Shown here: positions 16,416 through 24,567 of the stretch, piece after piece
How the letters are laid out: the number at the start of each line of letters is the position of its first letter
How positions within the stretch are numbered: position 1 is the first letter of the stretch
Assembly (NCBI GenBank): GCA_002367235.1
Contig: DFBC01000041.1
Span: 5,434 to 38,248 of the forward strand
Direction: 5' to 3'
Origin: Cellvibrionales bacterium UBA3090
Lineage (GTDB): Bacteria > Pseudomonadota > Gammaproteobacteria > Pseudomonadales > Porticoccaceae
DNA: 32,815 nt
Made by a program: the position numbers and the translations under genes
Notes under the pieces: model-generated
What the model saw: only the letters and a program-made list of their open reading frames with translations
Told to the model about the DNA's origin: nothing
The model's database searches: none

Positions 16416-16440
16416 GGGGTGTGACAAAATGTCGCACCCC
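16416..16440. promoter_or_regulatory. dyad with RegA/PrrA-like half-sites upstream of the TonB receptor
   Basis: A 25-base dyad whose 11-base arms pair with one mismatch. At its core are GTGAC (16421-16425) and GTCGC (16431-16435) separated by five bases. This fits the RegA/PrrA pattern of GCGNC and GNCGC half-sites with variable spacing, with one mismatch. It may instead be the terminator stem of the CBS gene, although no T-run follows on either strand. Confidence 0.35.
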
Positions 16441-16466
16441 GCGCGTTCAGATGTTCACGTATTGAT

Positions 16467-16982
16467 TTAGCTTGCTGAGCTGGCAGCGGTGAGAATTGTT
16501 TCTTCACCCGCTAGAACTTGCAATATATTTGTGGTTGAAATGACCCCGGAAATACAATTATCGCGAGTGACAAATACCCGGTGAATACCATGTTCGAGCA
16601 TCAGTGCTGCTATCTCTGGTAACGCTGCAGTTTCTGCAACACTAATGACGTGGGGAGCCATAATTTGATGCACTGTACAGTGGTACTGAGCATTTTTACT
16701 CCAGCTTTCAAGGTCAACCACATTGGGTTCAGTGTTGGCCACATCGCGGTAACAGGTTTGAAGTGCGGACTTCTTCTGCTCGTCATCCATATTTTCAAAA
16801 TGGAAGATGTCTGAAACGCTGACGACACCTACCAACTCATGGTCGGAAGCAATAACCGGAGCCCCAGAAATTTTGTGTTTCATAAAAAAGTCAGCCAGTC
16901 GTTGTATGGACCAGCCTTCATACACGCTGAGTACCTCTGCGTGCATGATGTCTTTTGCTTGGATAGTACTTGGGTTGTTCAT
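16467..16982 (-). CDS. protein with two CBS domains
   Basis: 171-residue cytoplasmic protein consisting almost only of a CBS pair. The first unit (about 8-65) has AKDIMHAEVLSVYEGWSIQRLADFFMKHKISGAPVI and a VVSVSDIFHF strand. The second (about 103-160) has VHQIMAPHVISVAETAALPEIAALMLEHGIHRVFVT and GVISTTNILQVL. CBS pairs bind adenine nucleotides such as AMP, ATP or SAM and act as energy-state sensors, usually regulating a partner; no effector domain is attached here. A linker of about 35 residues (DDEQKKSALQTCYRDVANTEP) separates the units. It lies between the phosphatase-kinase gene and the TonB receptor on the same strand, with 86 bases to the former. Its partner is unknown. Confidence 0.9.
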   Translation of the reverse strand: MNNPSTIQAKDIMHAEVLSVYEGWSIQRLADFFMKHKISGAPVIASDHELVGVVSVSDIFHFENMDDEQKKSALQTCYRDVANTEPNVVDLESWSKNAQYHCTVHQIMAPHVISVAETAALPEIAALMLEHGIHRVFVTRDNCISGVISTTNILQVLAGEETILTAASSAS

Positions 16983-17068
16983 TGGTACTGAGTCTCCAAA
17001 ATTTATGTTGTCTGTTTGCGCAGTTCGTTATGGCTATCTTGGTTAAAATTTCTTTCGTTTAACATACT

Positions 17069-18880
17069 CTATAAAGCAGCCTGAAGAACAACAATGATCA
17101 AGAGCAAGGCCGAGACCATTTTCCATAGGCGAACGGGGTCTCTTTCAATGAGCGGCGCATGTTCACGTTTATTCACCATGGTTTGGTTGGGTGTGCAAAG
17201 GTCTGCGTAGAACTCTGACAGAGCGGAATATCGTCCTGCTGGATTGGGGTTAGTCGCTTTCTCAAGAGAAAGGTCCAGCCACAGAGGAAGATCGGGACGA
17301 TGTTCCAGTGCAGAGTGATATTGCCACTCACTGTAATGTTTGGGCGTTCTTCGATGCGTATTTGCTAGGTCAAATGGTTTTTCCCCAGTCACCATTTCGT
17401 AGATGATGACGCCTAGCGAGAAGAGGTCGGAACGATAGGTTCCCTTCTGGTTCATCAGGTATTCCGGTGCAATATAATCCACTGACCCAACAGGGCATTC
17501 TTCATGGAGCGGGCTACTTATTTCATTCAGTCCACTAACCTGTACGGTGCCAAAGTCGATGAGTTTTATCTGTTCGTTCTCATCGATGAGCACATTTTCG
17601 GGCTTGAGATCCCGGTGAACCATGCCGAGCCGTTGAAAAGCACGCAGTGACTGGATGATACTTTGGGTGATCGATCTGATTTTTTCCAGTGAAGGCTGTG
17701 GATTGTCATACATCCACTGCCTTAGGGTTTGACCTTCTATATATTCGCAGACATGGTAGAGAAATTGGCTTTTCTCGTCCTTGGCCAGAATTTTCATCAC
17801 ACCCTTGTTGTCGATGCGTCGCCCAACCCATTCTTCTCGCATGAATCCTTCGAGGTATTGGGCATCTTCGGCAAAATTGGCAGAAGGGGCTTTTAGGACA
17901 AATCGACCCTCATGATTCGGATGGGTGACCAGGTAGAGATGGCTGCGGGTGCCACTGTAAATAACCTTCTGGACGGTAAAGCCATCTATTGTCATTCCCG
18001 ATTTCATCACCGGTGGAATAACTTGGTGGGTCAATTTTCGATGGAGATCATTAATGTCCTCCATGGGTAACTGTTCAATGCGAACCAGCAGGCAACTCAA
18101 ATTGTCTTCGCTACCCTTGGCGAGCGCCTGGTCGACAATTGTTGCCGCAATTTCTTCCAGAGTATTTTCGGAGGGCTGGATTCCAGGGGCTGGGTTTGTG
18201 GCAGGTTGCGCTAGTGAGATCAATTCACTGCGTGTTAGCACATCGTGCACGCCATCTGTACTCAGCAGGAACAGGTCGCCCTGTTCCAGTTCGGTTTGGA
18301 TGTAATCGACTTCCAGATGGCTATCCATACCCAGTGCCCGGCTGAGGTAGGTCTGACCACCCGGAGCATTGGTACTGTGGTCGGTGGTGAGTTGTTCCAG
18401 CCCTCCATCGCGAAGCCGATAGATTCGGCTGTCGCCAGCATGAAACAGGTGACCTGTTCTGGATTTGAAAATAGCGGCACTAAAAGTGGTTACTGCCCCG
18501 TTTTGGGGTTGGAGGTCTTGCCGTCCGTGGTGATAAAGCCACGAGTTTAGAGAGGATAGTACTCGGGCAGCCGATGTTTTAACCGTCCAGCTCTCAGGTG
18601 TGCTGTAGTAATCATCGATGAAAAGCGTCACTGCCGTTTGGCTGGCCAATTGGGCATTCTCACTACAGCTAACACCATCGGCAATACAGGTGGCGATGCC
18701 TTTAAGCTGATTTGTTCCCTCTGCCGAGGGAAGATAGGCAGCAAAAGCATCTTCATTTCGGTCTTTAACGCCAGCAATAGAGTGACCGCCAAATGTCACA
18801 CTAAGTTTAGCGTGTGACATTTGGTGTTGAGAATCAACCGTTGTTGATTCGGCAGCATTTATGGCGGCAGTCACAGTCAA
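17069..18880 (-). CDS. bifunctional PP2C-type phosphatase / Ser-Thr protein kinase, membrane-anchored
   Basis: A single 603-residue protein with opposing activities. The N-terminal PP2C phosphatase (about 28-275) shows the metal-binding motifs GVKDRNEDAF, CIADGVS, HAGDSRIYRLRDG, LLSTDGVHDVL and GSEDNLSCLLVRI. The C-terminal Hanks-type kinase (about 295-565) has the catalytic loop HRDLKPENVLID (Asp424), DFGTVQV, and GSVDYIAPEY for the activation-segment end. A lone C-terminal helix (about 585-603) would tether it to the inner membrane. The gene follows narK by 39 bases and probably ends the cobA–nirBD–narK operon. The same kinase/nitrate-transporter/nirBD neighbourhood is known in Pseudomonas aeruginosa (PA1779–PA1783). 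The TTG start at 18880 has GGAG five bases upstream; GTG 18874 is the alternative. Control of nitrate uptake or reduction by phosphorylation is inference. Confidence 0.92.
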   Translation of the reverse strand: MTVTAAINAAESTTVDSQHQMSHAKLSVTFGGHSIAGVKDRNEDAFAAYLPSAEGTNQLKGIATCIADGVSCSENAQLASQTAVTLFIDDYYSTPESWTVKTSAARVLSSLNSWLYHHGRQDLQPQNGAVTTFSAAIFKSRTGHLFHAGDSRIYRLRDGGLEQLTTDHSTNAPGGQTYLSRALGMDSHLEVDYIQTELEQGDLFLLSTDGVHDVLTRSELISLAQPATNPAPGIQPSENTLEEIAATIVDQALAKGSEDNLSCLLVRIEQLPMEDINDLHRKLTHQVIPPVMKSGMTIDGFTVQKVIYSGTRSHLYLVTHPNHEGRFVLKAPSANFAEDAQYLEGFMREEWVGRRIDNKGVMKILAKDEKSQFLYHVCEYIEGQTLRQWMYDNPQPSLEKIRSITQSIIQSLRAFQRLGMVHRDLKPENVLIDENEQIKLIDFGTVQVSGLNEISSPLHEECPVGSVDYIAPEYLMNQKGTYRSDLFSLGVIIYEMVTGEKPFDLANTHRRTPKHYSEWQYHSALEHRPDLPLWLDLSLEKATNPNPAGRYSALSEFYADLCTPNQTMVNKREHAPLIERDPVRLWKMVSALLLIIVVLQAAL

Positions 18881-18919
18881 AAGATCTCCGGCAGTCGTTT
18901 ATGCTTCAATGCGCTGGAA

Positions 18920-20386
18920 TCAGGTTACGCTGATTAGTTCAACAGAGCCATCATCATGGATTTCAGCCATGTTACCTTTGGGCTCTTCCATTAGCAGTAG
19001 CGTGACAAAGCCTAATACCGCTGTTCCGGCGATGACCATGAAGAAGGTTTGATATTCCACCATGGACAGAACGGTCAGGTAGACCACCGCACCCACGTTA
19101 CCGTAGGCGCCGGTCATACCGGCAATTTGTCCTGTCAGACGACGCTTGATCAGCGGTACTGTCGCGAACACGGCGCCTTCACCCGACTGGACAAAGAAAG
19201 AGCAGGCCATGGCGGCAATAACGGCCAGCCAAATAGGCCACTGGCTATCAACCATAGCCATCAGGAAGTAACCCACAGCCAAACCTGCCGTCAGAATCAA
19301 CAAGGTGGGCTTCCGTCCAAAGCGGTCCGATAGCCAGCCACCGCCAGGACGGGACATCAGGTTCATGAATGCATAGGCAGAAGCCACCATGCCGGCAACT
19401 ACGGGAGAGAGTTCAAAGGTGTCGGCAAAGAATAGTGGCAGCATCGAAACCACGGCGAGTTCTGAACCAAAGGTAGCGAAATAAAGAACATTCAATACAG
19501 CAACTTGCTTGAATTTATATTGGTGGAGTTCCGGTACAGGTTTGACAAAAACATCCTTGTTGACCTTCCATGCCATGGCTACTTCATAGATATAAAGCAA
19601 CACTAAACCCACATAAATGGAGATACAAACTGTCTCGGAGATTAAGCTAACGCCCGCTGGAGAGAGTTTCCAGCTTAATAGCGCAAGTGCTGCATACATC
19701 GGGATTTTCATGGCGAGCAGGAAAAAGAAGTCTCCTTTGCTCGTGACTTCCATAGAACCCATATTTTTGGGTTTAAAGTAGGTCGATCCCTTGGGCGTGT
19801 CAGAGACATTTTTGTAGAAAATGACACTGAATATCAGGCTGATCAGACCGGTCAAGCCAACGGCATAACGCCAGCCATCATCACCACCAAAGAACAAGGC
19901 GAGAGCGGGTAAACAAAATGCCGCTGCGGCGGAACCGAAGTTGCCCCAGCCACCATAAATACCTTCAGCGGTACCCAGCTCATTGGCGGGGAACCATTCA
20001 CTGACCAGGCGGATACCAATCACAAAGCCAGCACCGATAAAGCCGAGCAAAAAACGAGCCAGTGCAGCTTGAGTGAAGGTGTCGGCCATGGCAAACATAA
20101 AGCAGGGAATAGAGCAGAGGGCCAATAGGCCAGAATAAACTATTTTGGGTCCAAACCGGTCTGTTAGCATGCCGATAAGGACTCTGGCAGGAATTGTCAG
20201 CGCCACATTGAGAATCAGCAGTGTTTTTATCTCGGCACCCGACAAACCCAGAGAGTGGGCAATGGCCTGTAACATGGGGGCATGGTTAAACCACACAAAA
20301 AAGGTAATAAAAAAAGCGATCCAGCTCATGTGGAGCGTTTTCATTTTTCCCTTGAAGGAAAAAATATTGAAGGATTCAGTGGTCAT
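18920..20386 (-). CDS. narK: nitrate/nitrite transporter (NarK/NasA family, MFS)
   Basis: Inner-membrane major-facilitator transporter of the nitrate/nitrite porter family, 488 residues with about 12 helices. Both nitrate-signature regions are visible: GGWGNFGSAAAAFCLP in the first half and GMTGAYGNVGAVVYLTVLS in the second. Arginines likely to bind the anion lie in GIRLVSEWFP and in MSRPGGGWLSDRFGRK. ATG 20386 follows CGGAGTTATC, a good ribosome-binding site. It lies between nirD and the phosphatase-kinase gene, so its probable role is nitrate uptake for assimilation. By position it is the equivalent of the Pseudomonas nasA transporter. Which anion it moves, and whether it exchanges nitrite, cannot be told from the sequence. 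Confidence 0.95.
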   Translation of the reverse strand: MTTESFNIFSFKGKMKTLHMSWIAFFITFFVWFNHAPMLQAIAHSLGLSGAEIKTLLILNVALTIPARVLIGMLTDRFGPKIVYSGLLALCSIPCFMFAMADTFTQAALARFLLGFIGAGFVIGIRLVSEWFPANELGTAEGIYGGWGNFGSAAAAFCLPALALFFGGDDGWRYAVGLTGLISLIFSVIFYKNVSDTPKGSTYFKPKNMGSMEVTSKGDFFFLLAMKIPMYAALALLSWKLSPAGVSLISETVCISIYVGLVLLYIYEVAMAWKVNKDVFVKPVPELHQYKFKQVAVLNVLYFATFGSELAVVSMLPLFFADTFELSPVVAGMVASAYAFMNLMSRPGGGWLSDRFGRKPTLLILTAGLAVGYFLMAMVDSQWPIWLAVIAAMACSFFVQSGEGAVFATVPLIKRRLTGQIAGMTGAYGNVGAVVYLTVLSMVEYQTFFMVIAGTAVLGFVTLLLMEEPKGNMAEIHDDGSVELISVT

Positions 20387-20472
20387 GATAACTCCGGTTT
20401 TTACTCGGTCGTCTTACGTTGATATTCAGTGTTCAGGTTGTTCGACACAATTTGTAATGGGCCCGATTTTCT

Positions 20473-20832
20473 CTAGACCGTTTTCTTCAATTGAATTTCG
20501 TCATTGAACCGCCTTACTTCGTAGGTCTTTACTCGCTGTTCTGGATCTTCCAGGCACTCGCCAGATATCAGGTCAAAATGCTGTTTATAGAGCGGAGAGG
20601 CAACGACTAGGTGATCGCCAATATTGCCTAAAATTCCCCGGGACAGCACATTGGCTTTGCCAATGGGGTCATAGTTGGAAATGGCATACAAATCCTGGCT
20701 GTACGCCGGATTTGGATTGATTTTGTATATAGCGACTTGCTCGCCATCGAGCAGGGCACAAAGCCCCGTGTTGGCCAGAAGGTCCTGATCCGGGCAAATG
20801 CTGACCCATTCAGTGCTGATTGTAGTACTCAT
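20473..20832 (-). CDS. nirD: nitrite reductase (NADH) small subunit
   Basis: Rieske-fold small subunit of the assimilatory NADH nitrite reductase, 119 residues. The protein starts TTISTEWVSICPDQDLLANTGLCALLDGEQVAIYKI and contains SRGILGNIGDHLVVASPLYKQHFDLISGECLEDPEQRVKTYEVR, which matches NirD. As in other NirD proteins, the cysteine pairs that would hold a Rieske cluster are missing. ATG 20832 is preferred over the adjacent TTG 20835 because a GGAG sits at the right distance. It begins three bases after the nirB stop, so the two are translationally coupled. Its role is to complete the NirBD complex that reduces nitrite to ammonium in the cytoplasm. Confidence 0.95.
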   Translation of the reverse strand: MSTTISTEWVSICPDQDLLANTGLCALLDGEQVAIYKINPNPAYSQDLYAISNYDPIGKANVLSRGILGNIGDHLVVASPLYKQHFDLISGECLEDPEQRVKTYEVRRFNDEIQLKKTV

Positions 20833-20835
20833 CAA

Positions 20836-23364
20836 TTACTCCACAATTTCTATAGCAGTGATTTTTTCTTCGTCGGTCGCCGGACGGCGCTGGCCTCGCA
20901 CTTCAACAAAGGCGAGATTACTGTCTGGCTCATCGGCATTAATAAAGTGGCTGAATCGCTTCAGCTTTTCAGGATCTTCGATGGTGGTTTTCCATTCGCA
21001 CTGATAGGTACCGACCACCTTCGTCATTTCACTTTCGAGTTCTTCGCAGATACCCAGCTTGTCGTCGATAATGACTTCGCGCAGGTAATCCAGGCCACCC
21101 TCGAGGTTTTCCAGCCACACAGAGGTTCGCTGTAGTCGATCCGCTGTGCGGATGTAGAACATAAAGAAGCGATCCACGTACTTGATCAGGGTTTCGTCAT
21201 CGAGGTCGGTGGCAAACAGGTCTGCATGACGGGGACGCATGCCGCCATTGCCGCAAACATAGAGGTTCCAACCGTTTTCTGTGGCAATGATGCCGACATC
21301 TTTACTCTGGGCTTCTGCACATTCTCGAGTACAGCCGGAAACGGCCATCTTGAGTTTGTGGGGGGAGCGTAATCCCTTGTAGCGGTCTTCGACGGCTACT
21401 GCCATTGAAACACTATCCTGAACACCGTAACGACACCAAGTACTGCCGACACAGGATTTTACGGTCCGGAGGGATTTGCCATAGGCATGTCCGGTTTCAA
21501 AGCCAGCATCAATTAGCTTACGCCAGATCTCGGGTAACTCGTGGAGTTGTGCACCAAACAGGTCGATGCGCTGGCCGCCAGTGACTTTGGTATAAAGGTC
21601 GTACTCCTTGGCCACTTCACCGAGTACGATCAATTTCTCTGGGGTGATTTCACCACCGGGGACACGTGGAACGACGGAGTAGGTGCCATCTTTCTGCATA
21701 TTCCCCAAATAGACATCGTTGGTGTCTTGCAGGCCGATGTGCTCCTTCTTCAGAATATATTCGTTGCTGTAGGACGCCAGAATAGAGCCTATGGCTGGTT
21801 TACAAATTTCACACCCCAGGCCAGAGCCGTGTTCAGACAACAGTTCATCGAAGGTGTTGATGCCTTTAATTCGGATAATGTCGGCGAGTTCCTGACGAGA
21901 ATAGGCAAAGTGCTCACAAATATCGTTGCAAACTTCAACCCCGAGATTTTCCAGTTCGCTGTCCATCACCTGTTTAACCATGGCGGCACAGCCGCCACAG
22001 CCTGTACTTGCAAGGGTCTCTGACTTGATTGCGCCCATATCGGTGCAACCATTTTGGACAGCACCGCAAATGGCACCTTTGGATACATCGAAGCAAGAGC
22101 AGATCTGGGCGGTGTCAGGCAGCGCGTCTACACCCATCGCAGGTGCATCGCCAATAGCGGGGGCAATCAGTGTTTCTGGACTGTCTGGCAATGCCATATC
22201 ATTGAGCTTGAGTTGCAATAAATTGCCATAAGCTTCGACATCGCCCACCAGAACAGCACCGAGTAACCGGGTGTTATCTTCGGATACCACCAGTCGCTTG
22301 TAGATTTCGTTTACTTCATCGTTGTATACATAGCTTTGTGCGCCAGGCGTATTGCCATGGGCATCACCGATACTGGCTACATCGACACCCAGCAGCTTTA
22401 GCTTGGTGCTCATGTCGGCACCGGTGAATTCTTCTGTGCCTCCGGTGATATGTGAAACCGCTACTTTGGCCATGGTGTAGCCAGGTGCGACCAAGCCGAA
22501 AATTCGTCCCTCCCAGAGCGCACATTCGCCGATGGCGTAGATGTCTTCGTCAGAGGTTTGGCACTGATTGTTAATGACAATGCCGCCGCGCTCACCCATT
22601 TCCAGATCGAACTCTCTAGCGAGTTCATCCTGTGGACGAATCCCTGCGGAGAACAGCACCATGTCTGTTTCCAAAATGGAGCCATCGGCAAAGTTCATGC
22701 GATAGCGACAGGTTTCCCCGGGAACAATCTCCTGAGTGTTTTTCTCGGTATGCACAGTAACGTCAAGATCTTCGATCTTGCGTCGCAACAATTTGCCGCC
22801 ACCTTCATCCAGCTGAACTGCCATCAAGCGAGGGGCAAATTCGACCACATGGGTTTTCAGGCCAAGGTTTTTCAGGGCGCTGGCAGCCTCAAGTCCCAAC
22901 AGTCCACCACCGACAACAACGCCGACTTTACTGGTTTTGGCTGAGTCAGTGATCGCTTCCAAATCTTCAATGGTTCGGTAGACCAGACAGTGGTCTTGAT
23001 CTTTTCCGGGGACGGGTGGTACAAACGGATAAGAACCCGTTGCCAGAACCAGCTTATCGTATGGCTCTTCACGACCACTGGCGGTGACAACGTATTTTTC
23101 CGACTTGTTAATACTGACGACCTTGTCGTTAAGAACAAAGTTTACACCGCGTTCCTGGTAGTAGCCTTCGCTGGTCAATGACAAATCTTCAGCAGTAGAA
23201 CCTGAGAAATAGGCACTTAACTGCACCCTATCGTAGGCAAGCCTGGGTTCTTCGGAAAAGGTGATGACTTCCAGATTGTCTGCAGAGGGGGAGTCCATCA
23301 GGTTTTCAATGAACCTGTGGCCAACCATTCCGTTACCTACAACAATAATGCGTTGTTTACTCAT
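20836..23364 (-). CDS. nirB: nitrite reductase (NADH) large subunit
   Basis: Siroheme-dependent assimilatory nitrite reductase, 842 residues, converting nitrite to ammonium with NADH. The domains are in order: an FAD/NAD(P)H oxidoreductase region (IIVVGNGMVGHRFIENL at the N-terminus; VGVVVGGGLLGLEAA near 147), a BFD-like [2Fe-2S] region (ICSCFDVSKGAIC, then STGCGGCAAMV), and the sulfite/nitrite reductase domains. The [4Fe-4S]-siroheme cysteines are seen in CVGSTWCRYG and SGCTRECAEAQSKD. It follows cobA by 30 bases and precedes nirD. ATG 23364 is preceded by GAGG. The gene is of normal length with no broken motif. CobA upstream supplies the siroheme precursor. Confidence 0.97.
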   Translation of the reverse strand: MSKQRIIVVGNGMVGHRFIENLMDSPSADNLEVITFSEEPRLAYDRVQLSAYFSGSTAEDLSLTSEGYYQERGVNFVLNDKVVSINKSEKYVVTASGREEPYDKLVLATGSYPFVPPVPGKDQDHCLVYRTIEDLEAITDSAKTSKVGVVVGGGLLGLEAASALKNLGLKTHVVEFAPRLMAVQLDEGGGKLLRRKIEDLDVTVHTEKNTQEIVPGETCRYRMNFADGSILETDMVLFSAGIRPQDELAREFDLEMGERGGIVINNQCQTSDEDIYAIGECALWEGRIFGLVAPGYTMAKVAVSHITGGTEEFTGADMSTKLKLLGVDVASIGDAHGNTPGAQSYVYNDEVNEIYKRLVVSEDNTRLLGAVLVGDVEAYGNLLQLKLNDMALPDSPETLIAPAIGDAPAMGVDALPDTAQICSCFDVSKGAICGAVQNGCTDMGAIKSETLASTGCGGCAAMVKQVMDSELENLGVEVCNDICEHFAYSRQELADIIRIKGINTFDELLSEHGSGLGCEICKPAIGSILASYSNEYILKKEHIGLQDTNDVYLGNMQKDGTYSVVPRVPGGEITPEKLIVLGEVAKEYDLYTKVTGGQRIDLFGAQLHELPEIWRKLIDAGFETGHAYGKSLRTVKSCVGSTWCRYGVQDSVSMAVAVEDRYKGLRSPHKLKMAVSGCTRECAEAQSKDVGIIATENGWNLYVCGNGGMRPRHADLFATDLDDETLIKYVDRFFMFYIRTADRLQRTSVWLENLEGGLDYLREVIIDDKLGICEELESEMTKVVGTYQCEWKTTIEDPEKLKRFSHFINADEPDSNLAFVEVRGQRRPATDEEKITAIEIVE

Positions 23365-23394
23365 ACAATTAATACCTCTATGCGTTCTATCTGC

Positions 23395-24204
23395 TCAGGC
23401 GGATAATTTTTGAATTTCGTTGTGTTTTGCGTTGGCAAGCCAGGCCAACTGGTCAGCCAGATTGACAACCTCGCCGACAATAATCAGAGCGGGTGACTGG
23501 ACGCTTTCCCGTTCGGCCAACAGGGGTAATTCATGAAGAAGTCCCCGGATGACGCGTTGATTTGGGCAGCAGCCATTTTCAATAAGAGCCACTGGCGTGC
23601 TGGGTGACATGCCATGCTGTTGAAGTTGGGTATTGATGAGCTGAGCTTTGCTCAGGCCCATATAAAAAACGAGTGTGTGGCCGACTTTTGCAAGCTGTTC
23701 CCAGTTTAGGTTTAACTCCTTTTCTCCATGTGCTGTGACCATGGTGCAACCCTGTGAAATGCCACGGTGGGTAAGTGGAATTCCTGCATAGCTCGTGCAG
23801 CCGGAGGCAGCGGTGATACCCGGTACTATTTCCACGTCAATGCCGGCACTTTTCAGTTTCAGCATTTCTTCCCCGCCGCGCCCAAAAATAAATGAATCAC
23901 CGCCTTTCAGACGACAGATGTTCAATCCTTGCTTGGCTTTAGTTACTAATAAATCATTTAATTTATCTTGGGGAATACTGTGATGGCTTTTTTCTTTTCC
24001 CACATACATCGTCGGTGTTTTTGTCGGGAATAATGCCAATATTTCTTTACTGACAAGGCGGTCATAAAGAATAAAATCTGAATGCTGAATAATTTTTAAT
24101 GCCTTAATAGTTAACAACTCAGGATCCCCTGGCCCGGCACCGACCAGTGCTACGCGTCCAGGTTTTGGTGCTTTGGGATGGTTGGTTAGTTGTTTTACTG
24201 TCAT
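23395..24204 (-). CDS. cobA: uroporphyrinogen-III C-methyltransferase (siroheme synthesis)
   Basis: SAM-dependent methyltransferase that converts uroporphyrinogen III to precorrin-2, the branch point to siroheme. Characteristic motifs are VALVGAGPGDPELLTIKALKII, YDRLVS, CRLKGGDSFIFGRGGEEM, VPGITAASGCTSYAGIPLTHRG, TAHGEKELN and YMGLSKA. At 269 residues it is the stand-alone SUMT form without the CysG dehydrogenase/ferrochelatase part, so the later steps must be encoded elsewhere. It is the first gene of the leftward nirBD operon, 53 bases from the predicted start point of a sigma-54 promoter. This placement couples siroheme supply to nitrite reductase synthesis. Confidence 0.95.
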   Translation of the reverse strand: MTVKQLTNHPKAPKPGRVALVGAGPGDPELLTIKALKIIQHSDFILYDRLVSKEILALFPTKTPTMYVGKEKSHHSIPQDKLNDLLVTKAKQGLNICRLKGGDSFIFGRGGEEMLKLKSAGIDVEIVPGITAASGCTSYAGIPLTHRGISQGCTMVTAHGEKELNLNWEQLAKVGHTLVFYMGLSKAQLINTQLQQHGMSPSTPVALIENGCCPNQRVIRGLLHELPLLAERESVQSPALIIVGEVVNLADQLAWLANAKHNEIQKLSA

Positions 24205-24267
24205 GGCAATTCACTTGATAAATAGGGGGTTGCAGTGTGATTTGTGTATCTGGTGCAAGGGTATTAA

Positions 24268-24282
24268 GCAAATATGGTGCCA
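24268..24282 (-). promoter_or_regulatory. sigma-54 promoter for cobA-nirBD-narK-kinase
   Basis: On the minus strand the sequence reads TGGCAC-CATAT-TTGC, an exact match to the -24/-12 consensus TGGCAC-N5-TTGC with correct spacing. Transcription would start near 24257, about 53 bases before the cobA start codon. Confidence 0.82.
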
Positions 24283-24369
24283 GTTTTTTTTGCACAAAAA
24301 TTAACCTTGTAATACATGGGGTTAAGTGTTTCTTCTGGGGTTGTCATCGATCCTAAGCATTGCTTAAAA

Positions 24370-24384
24370 GCACTATTTGAGAGC
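24370..24384 (+). promoter_or_regulatory. possible weak second NtrC-like site
   Basis: GCACTATTTGAGAGC shares the GCACTATTT half with the stronger site at 24387-24401 and is inverted relative to it; the two half-sites are 14 bases apart. The second half departs from the NtrC consensus, so it may be an auxiliary site. Confidence 0.35.
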
Positions 24385-24386
24385 AG

Positions 24387-24401
24387 GCCCCAAAATAGTG
24401 C
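24387..24401 (-). promoter_or_regulatory. NtrC-like enhancer site
   Basis: The minus strand reads GCACTATTTTGGGGC, one mismatch from the enteric NtrC pattern GCAC-N4-TTGGTGC. It lies about 105 bases from the leftward and 145 bases from the rightward sigma-54 promoter, normal enhancer distances for both. Confidence 0.55.
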
Positions 24402-24462
24402 GCCCGAAAAAAGTGCACAAATAGTTAAGTTGGTGCAGGCATTCTTGCTAATAGAGGGTTTG

Positions 24463-24493
24463 TAATAATAAAAAGAACGACTTTTTATTATTA
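24463..24493. repeat. perfect 13-bp AT-rich inverted repeat
   Basis: TAATAATAAAAAG (24463-24475) is followed by AACGA and then its exact reverse complement (24481-24493). It sits between the NtrC-like sites and the rightward sigma-54 promoter. It could be a regulator-binding palindrome or a bending element, or it could terminate stray transcription. Confidence 0.75.
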
Positions 24494-24545
24494 ACCATCT
24501 GTTTTTTATAAATAAAAACTTTATTTTTGGATTAAATTAAAAATA

Positions 24546-24560
24546 TGGCTTGGTTTTTGC
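24546..24560 (+). promoter_or_regulatory. sigma-54 promoter for the nitrate reductase operon
   Basis: TGGC-TT-GGTTT-TTGC keeps the invariant GG and GC dinucleotides at the correct 10-base separation. The -12 element is perfect and the -24 element matches 4 of 6. The start point would be near 24572, 59 bases before the ATG of the reductase gene. Confidence 0.65.
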
Positions 24561-24567
24561 TCATATC

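Noticed and set aside
16420..16436. TGTGA...TCGCA as a CRP site upstream of the TonB receptor
   Set aside because: The spacer is seven rather than six bases and the second half is imperfect; the RegA-like reading fits better.
21541..22023. 160-codon open frame on the plus strand within nirB
   Set aside because: Antisense to the cofactor-binding part of nirB; codon-pattern artefact.
24412..24437. TGCAC...GTGCA pair as a full NtrC site
   Set aside because: The half-sites are separated by about 14 bases, far more than the NtrC palindrome allows; kept only as loose half-sites.
24431..24450. TTGGTGCAGGCATTCTTGC as an additional sigma-54 promoter
   Set aside because: The GG and GC dinucleotides are three bases too far apart for a -24/-12 promoter.
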